The notes under the pieces: generated by a model
The model's input: the letters and a program-made list of their open reading frames with translations, nothing else
Told to the model about the DNA's origin: nothing
Database searches by the model: none
NCBI GenBank assembly: GCA_029266795.1
Contig: JAQSWE010000272.1
Coordinates: forward strand, 1-5,084
Source of the DNA: Alphaproteobacteria bacterium
GTDB lineage: Bacteria; Pseudomonadota; Alphaproteobacteria; Micavibrionales; UBA2020
Length of the DNA: 5,084 bases
Reading direction: 5' to 3'
Made by a program: the position numbers and the translations under genes
Part shown: in pieces, positions 1 through 5,084 of the stretch
How the letters are laid out: the number at the start of each line of letters is the position of its first letter
Position numbering within the stretch: the first letter of the stretch is position 1

Positions 1-1
1 C

Positions 2-541
2 AGCGAAGACCGCGCCCGCGTCTGCGCGCCGAACGAGTTGGGCGAATTGTGGTGCCGCGGCGGCACGGTGACGCTCGGCTATCTTGGCATGGACGACAAG
101 ACGCGCGACAGCCTCGTGCAGAGCCCTGTGCATCCGTATCCCGCGCTGTTCTGGCGCACCGGCGATTTCGGTTTTTACGATGAAAAAGGCGTGCTGCATT
201 ACCGCGGCCGCCGCGACCATATGGTAAAGGTCAAGGGTTTCCGCATTGAATTGGGCGAGATTGAAAACGCGCTGTCGCAATTTGCGGCGCTGGATGAATT
301 CGCCGTGGTCGCCGTGCCGGATGCCAAATACGGCAACCGCCTTTATTGCCATTTCGCCGCGTTGAAAGGGCAGGGGGTGCGCGAAGATGAATTGCGCGGC
401 TTCCTTGCCAAGAAGCTGCCGGATTACATGATCCCGTTCGCCTTTGAATGCTGGGAAACATTGCCCAAGACCTCATCGGGCAAGGTGGATCGCGTGTTGC
501 TGGCGGAAAATTCGGCGGCGGAACTCAAGAAAGCTGTTTGA
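2..541 (+). CDS. AMP-forming adenylation enzyme (acyl/aminoacyl-AMP ligase), C-terminal part, 5' truncated by window edge
   Basis: The frame is open from base 2 and stops with TGA at 539-541, giving the last 179 residues of a protein that normally has about 500. Seen here, in family order: an A6-like GELWCRGG...GYL at residues 14-28, A7 RTGDF at 52-56, the hinge/A8 core GRRDHMVKVKGFRIELGEIE at 69-88, A9 LPDYMIP shortly before the end, and A10 SSGKVDR with the expected catalytic lysine K161. In this family such enzymes activate a carboxylic acid with ATP as the acyl-adenylate and pass it to CoA or a carrier-protein thiol. The C-terminus ends about 15 residues after A10, so no carrier domain is fused. 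The HPYPALFWRTGD stretch before A7 resembles stand-alone carrier-loading ligases (DltA- or PltF-like), but an acyl-CoA/acyl-ACP ligase is equally possible because the substrate pocket lies upstream. TTG at 38 is an internal codon, not a start. Its 3' end overlaps the opposing gene by 17 nt. Confidence 0.9.
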   Translation, partial: SEDRARVCAPNELGELWCRGGTVTLGYLGMDDKTRDSLVQSPVHPYPALFWRTGDFGFYDEKGVLHYRGRRDHMVKVKGFRIELGEIENALSQFAALDEFAVVAVPDAKYGNRLYCHFAALKGQGVREDELRGFLAKKLPDYMIPFAFECWETLPKTSSGKVDRVLLAENSAAELKKAV

Positions 542-1754
542 TGATATCCGCGACATCCGCGAAAGCGGGATCGGCGGATGCCACCGGTTCTTGGCCGAAT
601 ACGGTCGAGAACACGGCGGCGAAGACGGGATCGGTCGTCTGCAATTCACCGGTCAGCGCAAAGGACGCCGCAAAGGCAGGGTCGATTTCGGCCATCATGC
701 GCAGGTAAATATCGAGGCATCCGCCCTTGCCAGCCAGATGATGCTGGAACTGCGGCGGGAATGCATCGAGCGGTACAGGTTTTTCGGTTGGAGGGTCAAC
801 CCTTTGGGATTTGACGACGCGGTCATAATACGGGACGTCCCCGTCATAATCGGTGGTGAAGGCTTTGCCGGCGTCCTGCCATGCCCGCATGCTGTCGGCG
901 TAGCGAATGCCGAGGCTATCGGACAGGCTTTTCATGGCGGGCTCGGGTTCGCTCCGGAACATCGTGCTGTCCATGACGATCGCATCGGGCGTTGCGGTGA
1001 AATGCTGGTACAGCGCCTCCCAGCCCGTGATGCGGCAGGCGAAAATGCGCGCCAGCACCGTGTCGAAACCGGCAAGGCTGGCATCGGCATTTTGCAGTCT
1101 TTCTTTGGTCGCGGCCCAGTTTTTATCGCCGACGCTTGTCGCCAGCGTATCAAGGCTGGTGTATCCCGCATCCTTGGCAATCTCTTCCGAGATATGCAGC
1201 AGTACTGGAATTTGCATCACGCGGTCACGGTGGATTTTCTGGTCGCGCGTGAACAGCATGCGGTAAAGCGCGCCCTGCCGCGAAAAATCATCGCCTTCGG
1301 CCAGCGCCTGTTGCAACGCCGCGCCGTCGGTATAACCGCTATCGTGCGCAAAGCTGTCGAGTTCGCCCGCATCGCCATGCCGCACCATCATTTTGAACAG
1401 GGAATGCAGGGTCAGCAGCGGATTGCGGATCAGGAAAATATGGCCTTCGCACAGGTCGCGCCAGCGCAGCCACGCAGCGCCCGGCGGAATGTAATCGGCG
1501 ACGTTCTTGACCAGTGCGGTGACCTTGCCGTCATGCCCGTCAAGGCGGTCAAGAATATATTGATAGGTCTTTTCCTCGCGCGCGGCGTCATCGTAAATCG
1601 CGAAGGGGTCGTTCACCTGCAGCTGAATATCGGGGCTGCCGGAAAGCGCGCGTTCCAGCGCCGTGGAACTGCTGCGCGCGGGCGCCAGCAGCGATATCAG
1701 CCGCAAGCCCGATTTTTTCCGCCGCATCAATTCGGCATAAGCTTCACCTGACAA
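525..1754 (-). CDS. Sulfotransferase-like protein (PAPS-dependent fold)
   Basis: This gene encodes 409 residues from a TTG at 1754-1752. The start was chosen because AAAGGGG (minus strand of 1761-1767) lies 6 nt before it. ATG at 1727-1725 (400 residues) is the main alternative. The frame stays open upstream to 1892, but that part lies inside the opposite gene and looks non-native. Numbering from the TTG, the N-terminal strand and P-loop-like 5'-phosphosulfate-binding segment is LISLLAPARSSSTALERAL, with PARSSST at residues 25-31. The 3'-phosphate-binding motif is IFLIRNPLLTLHSL, with R110 and S118 eight residues apart, as in sulfotransferases generally. A further helix-strand unit at about 244-285 ends in LGIRY, usual for the fold. 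Family knowledge suggests transfer of sulfate from PAPS to a hydroxyl or amine in the cytoplasm; the acceptor is unknown. The last 55 residues carry three DPxFA repeats outside the catalytic core. The gene converges on the adenylation gene and diverges from the alpha-oxoamine synthase gene. A nucleotide-binding protein without sulfotransferase activity remains possible. Confidence 0.82.
   Translation of the reverse strand: MSGEAYAELMRRKKSGLRLISLLAPARSSSTALERALSGSPDIQLQVNDPFAIYDDAAREEKTYQYILDRLDGHDGKVTALVKNVADYIPPGAAWLRWRDLCEGHIFLIRNPLLTLHSLFKMMVRHGDAGELDSFAHDSGYTDGAALQQALAEGDDFSRQGALYRMLFTRDQKIHRDRVMQIPVLLHISEEIAKDAGYTSLDTLATSVGDKNWAATKERLQNADASLAGFDTVLARIFACRITGWEALYQHFTATPDAIVMDSTMFRSEPEPAMKSLSDSLGIRYADSMRAWQDAGKAFTTDYDGDVPYYDRVVKSQRVDPPTEKPVPLDAFPPQFQHHLAGKGGCLDIYLRMMAEIDPAFAASFALTGELQTTDPVFAAVFSTVFGQEPVASADPAFADVADIIKQLS
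546..683 (-). repeat. Three DPxFA repeats at the C-terminus of the sulfotransferase-like protein
   Basis: Within the minus-strand gene the protein reads DPAFAASFA, DPVFAAVFS and DPAFADVAD, starting at residues 358, 375 and 395 (TTG numbering), so the spacings are 17 and 20 residues. The segment lies downstream of the recognisable sulfotransferase core and runs almost to the stop codon. The copies are too diverged in DNA to be a recent slip duplication. Each could form a short helix; their role is unknown. Confidence 0.55.
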
Positions 1755-1760
1755 AATCAA

Positions 1761-1772
1761 CCCCTTTAAAGG
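1761..1772. promoter_or_regulatory. Shared palindromic ribosome binding site between divergent genes
   Basis: Bases 1763-1772, CCTTTAAAGG, form a perfect 10-bp palindrome. Read on the + strand, AAAGGA (1768-1773) lies 8 nt before the ATG at 1782. Read on the - strand, AAAGGGG (complement of 1761-1767) lies 6 nt before the TTG at 1754. One symmetrical element therefore supplies Shine-Dalgarno sequence to both genes. The 27 nt between the two start codons is too short to hold either gene's promoter, so the promoters must lie within the opposite coding sequences or further away. Confidence 0.6.
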
Positions 1773-1781
1773 AACAATACC

Positions 1782-2885
1782 ATGAATACCGAAGACAAAA
1801 TGATCGAGGCCAACGAAAACGAAAACCGCCGCGCCCTGATACGGCAGATGTTCAAGCGTATGAAGCAGTACATCGCGCGCTGGGGCGTGCATCCCAGCTG
1901 GTGCCGCCTTGTGGCCAGCCCCCAGATTTACACCGATCTCGAAGACCGCCTTGCGAAGCTTGTGGGTACGGAAGCGACCCTGATTTTGCCGACCGTCACG
2001 CTGATTTCAATCGGCATCATCCCTGCCCTGATTGGCAAGACGGGCGTCATGTTCCTCGATAAATCCGGCCACGAAACCATGTATGAAGGCTGCAAGATCG
2101 CCCGTGATTCCGGTGCGACGCTGAAAAGCTTCAAGCAGGGCGATTTCGCGACGCTTGAAAAACTGCTGATCGAGCATAAAGACAACCCGCGCAAGATGAT
2201 CCTTGTCGACGGCGTCTACAGCATGACGGGCGATTACGCCGATATCAAGTCGCTGCAGGCTTTGGCGAAAAAATACGATGCGATCCTCTATATTGACGAT
2301 GCGCATGGCTTCGGTGTCGTCGGCGAAAATCCCGATGACAACAATCCCTTCGGCTACAAAGGCAACGGCATCGTGAAATACGCGGGCTGCGACTACGAAA
2401 ACATCCTTTATGTCGGGGGCTGCTCCAAGGCCTATTCCTCGCTCGCGGCCTTTATCGCCTGCTCCAAAAAGATGAAGACCTTTCTGCAGGCCTTCGCGAC
2501 CCCCTACGACCTCTCCGGCCCATGCCCCACCGCATCGCTCGCGACGCTGTGGAAAGGCCTGGATGTGAACGAGGAACGCGGCGACACCTACCGCAAGAAA
2601 CTCTGGGACCTGACCCATCGCGGCATCAATGGCCTGCGCCAGCTGGGCTTCGAGGTTGTGAACACGTCGGGCTTCCCGATCGTCTCGGTCAAGATCGGCG
2701 ACACCGAAAAACTCATCGAAACCGCCAATTTCATGTTCGATGAGGGCGTGATGGCGACCATCTGCCCCTATCCGATGGTCATCAAGGGCGAGGAAGTCCA
2801 CCGCCTGACTTTCACCGCCGCGAACTCGTCAGAAGACGTCACAAAACTTCTGGATTGCTTCTCGCAGATGAAAAAGATGCTCTAA
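1782..2885 (+). CDS. PLP-dependent alpha-oxoamine synthase (BioF/SPT/ALAS/CqsA-like), short N-terminus
   Basis: This gene encodes 367 residues. The ATG at 1782 is fixed by AAAGGA 8 nt upstream and an in-frame TAA at 1767-1769. Family enzymes condense an amino acid with an acyl thioester and release CO2, giving an alpha-amino ketone, in the cytoplasm as PLP-bound dimers. Seen here: H97 in DKSGHETM, matching the ring-stacking His (H133 of E. coli BioF); D172 and H175 in IDDAHGFG, matching D204 and H207; and K216 in GGCSKAYSS, the Schiff-base lysine (K236). YDLSGPCPTASLA at 242-254 and the C-terminal HRLTFTAANS are also typical. Two oddities stand out. The first roughly 36 residues of a BioF-type protein, including the NDYLGL segment, are absent. 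The D172-K216 spacing is 44 residues against 32 in BioF, so there is an insert of about 12 residues around 181-205. The usual GG after the lysine motif is AA (222-223). The substrate (serine, alanine, glycine or other; CoA- or ACP-bound acyl) cannot be read from sequence. The upstream adenylation gene could supply the acyl or aminoacyl thioester. A terminator follows the stop. Confidence 0.9.
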   Translation: MNTEDKMIEANENENRRALIRQMFKRMKQYIARWGVHPSWCRLVASPQIYTDLEDRLAKLVGTEATLILPTVTLISIGIIPALIGKTGVMFLDKSGHETMYEGCKIARDSGATLKSFKQGDFATLEKLLIEHKDNPRKMILVDGVYSMTGDYADIKSLQALAKKYDAILYIDDAHGFGVVGENPDDNNPFGYKGNGIVKYAGCDYENILYVGGCSKAYSSLAAFIACSKKMKTFLQAFATPYDLSGPCPTASLATLWKGLDVNEERGDTYRKKLWDLTHRGINGLRQLGFEVVNTSGFPIVSVKIGDTEKLIETANFMFDEGVMATICPYPMVIKGEEVHRLTFTAANSSEDVTKLLDCFSQMKKML

Positions 2886-2902
2886 TCCAGAAAAAATTAC
2901 AT

Positions 2903-2956
2903 AAAATGAACGCCCAAGAGCTTGAAACGACAAGGCTTTTGGGCGTTTTACATTTT
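2903..2956 (+). terminator. Rho-independent terminator after the alpha-oxoamine synthase gene
   Basis: Bases 2909-2924 pair with 2931-2947 as a 16-bp stem with one G-U pair, one bulged G (2934) and the hexaloop AAACGA. The core is AACGCCCAA/TTGGGCGTT, followed directly by TTTTACATTTT. An outer pairing AAAATG (2903-2908) with CATTTT (2951-2956) extends the hairpin past a three-base bulge. It begins 17 nt after the stop codon. The complementary strand also ends in a T-rich tail, so weak termination of leftward transcription is possible. Confidence 0.82.
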
Positions 2957-3118
2957 AATGCGATATTAAACTTCTTTCCCTATTATTAAAGATACCGCCC
3001 GGACTATTTGAATCTGGGGTTTTATGCTGTCGCGGGTTCGATTCTTGTACCGTTTTGCGCCAGCCATGCTTTAATAAATCTCCGTATTTAGGTGATTTTC
3101 TAATCAAAGGGGTATGTC
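2957..3118 (+). promoter_or_regulatory. 5' leader of the RTX gene, with ribosome binding site
   Basis: This stretch, more AT-rich than its flanks, must carry the promoter of the RTX gene, since a terminator lies just upstream. Ribosome binding site AAAGGGG (3106-3112) is 6 nt before the ATG at 3119, and an in-frame TAA at 3101-3103 rules out a longer protein. The best sigma-70-like pair I see is TTGTAC (3045-3050) with TTTAAT (3070-3075). Its 19-nt spacer and weak -35 make it only a candidate. I see no clear operator or riboswitch. Confidence 0.4.
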
Positions 3119-5084
3119 ATGGTTTTGGTGGTGGGTACGAGCGCAAATGACGGCCCGAACGATCCTGAAAAGACAATGATCGGCTCCAATGGCCAGGATA
3201 CCATCGACGGGTTGTCCGGCAACGATTGGATCCAGACCCTGGGCGGCAATGACACCCTGATCGGTAGCCAGGGTAACGACGCGCTCTGGTCTGGCACAGG
3301 CGCCGACACCATGATAGGCGGTACGGGAACCGATGGCGACGACGAGTTCGGCCGCGATACCTACCACGTCGACAATGCCGGCGATGTGATCATCGAATAC
3401 GCAGGCGAAGGCACCGACCGCGTCCACGCCTACATTACCTACAACATGGCGACGAACGCCGTGAACGTTGAAAACCTGCGCCTCGTGGGTTTTTCCACCG
3501 GCCTCAATGCGACCGGTAACGCCCTGAACAACACGCTGGAAGGCAACCGCGAAAAAAATACGCTGATAGGCGGCACCGGCAACGACAGCTACATCATTTA
3601 TAACGAAACCGATGCCGCAAAAAAAGACGTCATCATCGAGAACGCGGGCGAGGGTTCGGACACTTGGATCGTCAATTTCAGCTACATTCTTGAACCGCCG
3701 TCGTTCAACGTGGAAAACATCACGCTGACCGGAAACAAGCTGATCAACGCCACCGGCAATATCGTCGATAACACGCTGACCGGCAACAGCGCGAAAAACA
3801 CCCTGACGGGCCTTGCGGGCAACGACACCTATGTCATCCAGGATTTGACGGACGTCATCAAGGAAAACGCGGGCGAAGGTAACGATACTGTCGTGATCAA
3901 GGATGTCACCTACAGCATCGCGGCGCAGCTGAACCTTGAAAACATCAGCTTGACCGGCACCGCTTCCGTGAACGCCACAGGCAATACCGGCAGCAACGTC
4001 CTGATCGGCAATACCGGCAGCAACACGCTCGACGGCCTGGGCGGCGCCGACGTGATGATCGGCTTCAAGGGGAACGACGTCTACATCGTCGATAACCTGG
4101 GCGACACGGTCGGCGACGGCGGCGGCACCGACGCCGGCGGCATCGACGAAGTGCGCGCCAGCGTAAGTTACACACTGGTCGTCGATCTCGAGAATATTAC
4201 CCTGACTGGCGGGGCCAATATCAACGGCACGGGCAACGATCTCCTCAACACCCTGACGGGCAATATCGGCCTCAACACGCTCACCGGCGGCCTGGGAGAT
4301 GATTATTACTATGTTCAGAATACAGGCGACGTCATTTCCGAGCAGGCGGGCGAGGGAACCGAGCGCGCGTTCACCACGGTGAATTTCAATATGGATACGA
4401 ATGCGGACCAGGTCGAGATCTTGACGCTGCTGGGCACGCTCGGCATCAACGGTACCGGTAATGGTCTGGATAACACGATCACTGGCAACAGCGGCGTCAA
4501 CGTTATTTTTGGCCGCGGCGGCGAAGATACTATCTACGGCAATGCCGGCAACGACGTCATCCATGGCGAGGCGCAGACTGATACCCTATTCGGCGATGCA
4601 GGGAATGACACGATGTTCGGCGGCGACGGCGACGATTTCACGATCGCAGGTGGCGTGGGCAACGATATCCTGAATGGCGGCAATGGCAATGACGGCCTAA
4701 AAGGTGGTACGGGTACCGACACGTTCCTTGGCGGGCTTGGCGACGACTCGTTCGAGGTTACGGACCTGAACGAAAAAATAACGGAGTTTATCGGCGAAGG
4801 CTCCGATACTGTCGTCACCAACTTGAAGTCATTCACGCTTGCGCCCGTGACCGCGACGCAGGAACTGGAAAACCTTGCACTTTACGGCTCCGCGATCGTT
4901 GGCATCGGAAACGAGATCGGCAACTTCATCGGGGGTGCCGGTGGCAGCAACACCCTCATGGGCATGGCGGGCAACGACATCATAGCAGAAGACATCCCGG
5001 GCGCTGCAGGAAACGACACCCTTGACGGCGGGACCGGTGTCGACATCCTGCGCGGCGGTATCGGGAATGACGTTTATTTTGTGG
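3119..5084 (+). CDS. Large RTX (hemolysin-type calcium-binding repeat) protein, 3' truncated by window edge
   Basis: The ATG at 3119 opens a frame with no stop through base 5084 (655 complete codons). The start is supported by AAAGGGG 6 nt upstream. Domain order: residues 22-75, six nonapeptides with Asp every nine residues (27, 36, 45, 54, 63, 72); 80-461, five longer super-repeats; 465-545, nine nonapeptides; about 543-614, a sixth super-repeat; 605-655, a third nonapeptide block, still open. In RTX proteins the GGxGxDxLx repeats bind Ca2+ and fold into a parallel beta-roll outside the cell. Residues 1-21 show no signal peptide, as expected for type I secretion (ABC transporter, membrane fusion protein, outer-membrane channel), whose signal is C-terminal and would lie beyond the window. 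No enzymatic domain is visible; it could be a surface or biofilm protein, or carry an effector domain further on. No transporter gene is present here. The terminator upstream makes it a separate transcription unit. Long frames on the opposite strand are shadows of the repetitive codons. Confidence 0.93.
   Translation, partial: MVLVVGTSANDGPNDPEKTMIGSNGQDTIDGLSGNDWIQTLGGNDTLIGSQGNDALWSGTGADTMIGGTGTDGDDEFGRDTYHVDNAGDVIIEYAGEGTDRVHAYITYNMATNAVNVENLRLVGFSTGLNATGNALNNTLEGNREKNTLIGGTGNDSYIIYNETDAAKKDVIIENAGEGSDTWIVNFSYILEPPSFNVENITLTGNKLINATGNIVDNTLTGNSAKNTLTGLAGNDTYVIQDLTDVIKENAGEGNDTVVIKDVTYSIAAQLNLENISLTGTASVNATGNTGSNVLIGNTGSNTLDGLGGADVMIGFKGNDVYIVDNLGDTVGDGGGTDAGGIDEVRASVSYTLVVDLENITLTGGANINGTGNDLLNTLTGNIGLNTLTGGLGDDYYYVQNTGDVISEQAGEGTERAFTTVNFNMDTNADQVEILTLLGTLGINGTGNGLDNTITGNSGVNVIFGRGGEDTIYGNAGNDVIHGEAQTDTLFGDAGNDTMFGGDGDDFTIAGGVGNDILNGGNGNDGLKGGTGTDTFLGGLGDDSFEVTDLNEKITEFIGEGSDTVVTNLKSFTLAPVTATQELENLALYGSAIVGIGNEIGNFIGGAGGSNTLMGMAGNDIIAEDIPGAAGNDTLDGGTGVDILRGGIGNDVYFV
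3182..3343 (+). repeat. N-terminal RTX nonapeptide block (6 units)
   Basis: Residues 22-75 of the RTX protein carry six contiguous nine-residue units of the form GxxGxDxxx. The Asp falls exactly every nine residues (27, 36, 45, 54, 63, 72), for example GLSGNDWIQ and TLGGNDTLI. This matches the calcium-binding beta-roll consensus. Placing the block at the very N-terminus means the protein starts directly with repeats instead of a catalytic domain. Confidence 0.85.
3356..4501 (+). repeat. Five tandem protein super-repeats of about 75-84 residues in the RTX protein
   Basis: Each unit runs: GNDxYxVxN (Asp at residues 80, 156, 236, 320, 395), then GDVIxExAGEGxD (AGEG at 95, 176, 251 and 410; degenerate GGGT at 334-337), then a V/T-x-Y strand, then ENI/LxLTG, then an Asn ladder NATGNxxxNTLTGNxxxNTLxG leading into the next GND. 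Unit lengths are 76, 80, 84 and 75 residues for the first four; the fifth runs into the second nonapeptide block. A sixth unit follows that block (Asp 543, IGEG at 558). The copies differ widely in DNA, so the expansion is old. This repeat type is common in alphaproteobacterial RTX proteins. Confidence 0.8.
3980..4033 (+). repeat. 27-bp tandem duplication of one nonapeptide unit
   Basis: Two adjacent 27-bp units (3980-4006 and 4007-4033) are identical over their first 18 bases, GGCAATACCGGCAGCAAC. They encode GNTGSNVLI and GNTGSNTLD. The period equals one RTX nonapeptide, so this looks like a relatively recent in-frame slippage or gene-conversion event among otherwise diverged repeats. Confidence 0.75.
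4511..4753 (+). repeat. Second RTX nonapeptide block (9 units, one register slip)
   Basis: Residues 465-545 carry nine canonical units with Asp at 470, 479, 488, 497, 506, 516, 525, 534 and 543. All steps are nine residues except 506 to 516, which is ten (GDDFTIAGGVGND). Typical units are GNAGNDVIH, GDAGNDTMF and GGNGNDGLK. This is the longest contiguous calcium-binding block in the window and probably forms a beta-roll of four to five turns, with a bulge at the slip. Confidence 0.85.
4931..5084 (+). repeat. Third RTX nonapeptide block, continuing past the window
   Basis: Residues 605-655 contain GGAGGSNTL, MAGNDIIAE, then a four-residue insertion (DIPG), then AAGNDTLDG, GTGVDILRG and GIGNDVYFV. 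The Asp positions are 620, 633, 642 and 651. The final DVYFV matches the Tyr motif that opens each super-repeat, so another long unit probably starts at the right edge. Confidence 0.75.

Noticed and set aside
38..541. TTG at 38 as the start of a small 167-residue protein
   Set aside because: The frame is open to the left edge and base 38 falls just before the A6-like motif of an adenylation enzyme, so the gene is truncated by the window and not small.
444..1751. A 435-codon open frame on the + strand opposite the sulfotransferase-like gene
   Set aside because: Its product is rich in Arg, His and Gln with no recognisable motif, while the opposite strand shows the sulfate- and phosphate-binding motifs of a sulfotransferase. 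It is an antisense shadow.
1755..1892. N-terminal extension of the sulfotransferase-like protein to an ATG at 1892
   Set aside because: The extra 46 residues lie in the 27-nt gap and the 5' part of the synthase gene, precede the usual N-terminal strand of the fold, and have a poorer ribosome-site context than TTG 1754.
2007..2801. A 264-codon open frame on the - strand inside the alpha-oxoamine synthase gene
   Set aside because: It is wholly antisense to a gene with all its catalytic residues in order, and shows no domain or ribosome site that I can recognise.
2985..3060. tRNA-like T-loop GGTTCGATTC near 3036-3045
   Set aside because: It resembles a tRNA T-arm, but the stem relies on wobble pairs, and no matching acceptor strand or anticodon arm exists about 60-70 nt upstream. 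It could at most be a chance match or a tiny remnant.
3114..3116. ATG at 3114 as start of the gene after the leader
   Set aside because: It is in another frame, too close to AAAGGGG, and its reading frame ends after about 20 codons; ATG 3119 opens the RTX frame.
3104..4564. A 486-codon open frame on the - strand across the RTX gene
   Set aside because: Its Val/Ala/Asp-rich repetitive product mirrors the codons of the RTX repeats. The + strand frame has a ribosome site and clear RTX consensus, so this is a shadow.
3119..5084. CRISPR array or mobile-element repeats in the right part
   Set aside because: The periodicity is in-frame coding (9 residues and about 80 residues), the DNA copies are diverged, and there are no constant repeats with unique spacers, no transposase and no terminal inverted repeats.

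Overview
The window reads as accessory chromosomal DNA from a GC-rich Gram-negative bacterium. An alphaproteobacterium is the best guess, from the codon style, the AAAGGGG/AAAGGA ribosome binding sites and the type of RTX protein. This is inference; no rRNA or other taxonomic marker is present.

Left part (1-2885): three enzyme genes. The 3' end of an AMP-forming adenylation enzyme (acyl- or aminoacyl-AMP ligase) runs in from the left edge on the + strand. A sulfotransferase-like gene follows on the - strand; its 3' end overlaps the ligase by 17 nt. A PLP-dependent alpha-oxoamine synthase (the family of BioF, serine palmitoyltransferase, 5-aminolevulinate synthase, CqsA and PigH) lies on the + strand. 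It starts only 27 nt from the chosen sulfotransferase start, and one 10-bp palindrome (CCTTTAAAGG) supplies Shine-Dalgarno sequence to both divergent genes. Adenylation enzyme plus alpha-oxoamine synthase plus sulfotransferase suggests a small biosynthetic cluster making an acylated amino-ketone (sphingoid-like lipid, signal or alkaloid-type molecule) that may be sulfated. The product cannot be read from this window, and no carrier protein is visible.

Middle (2886-3118): a strong stem-loop terminator closes the synthase gene. A 5' leader of about 170 bp follows, with a good ribosome binding site for the next gene and no convincing promoter.

Right part (3119-5084): the first 655 codons of a large RTX protein, open past the right edge. 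Six calcium-binding nonapeptides at the N-terminus are followed by five super-repeats of about 75-84 residues (Asn-rich ladder, Tyr motif, AGEG motif, ENL/I-x-LTG strand), a second block of nine nonapeptides, a sixth super-repeat and the start of a third block. There is no N-terminal signal peptide, which fits type I secretion through a C-terminal signal lying outside the window. The terminator separates it from the enzyme genes, so a functional link is not shown.
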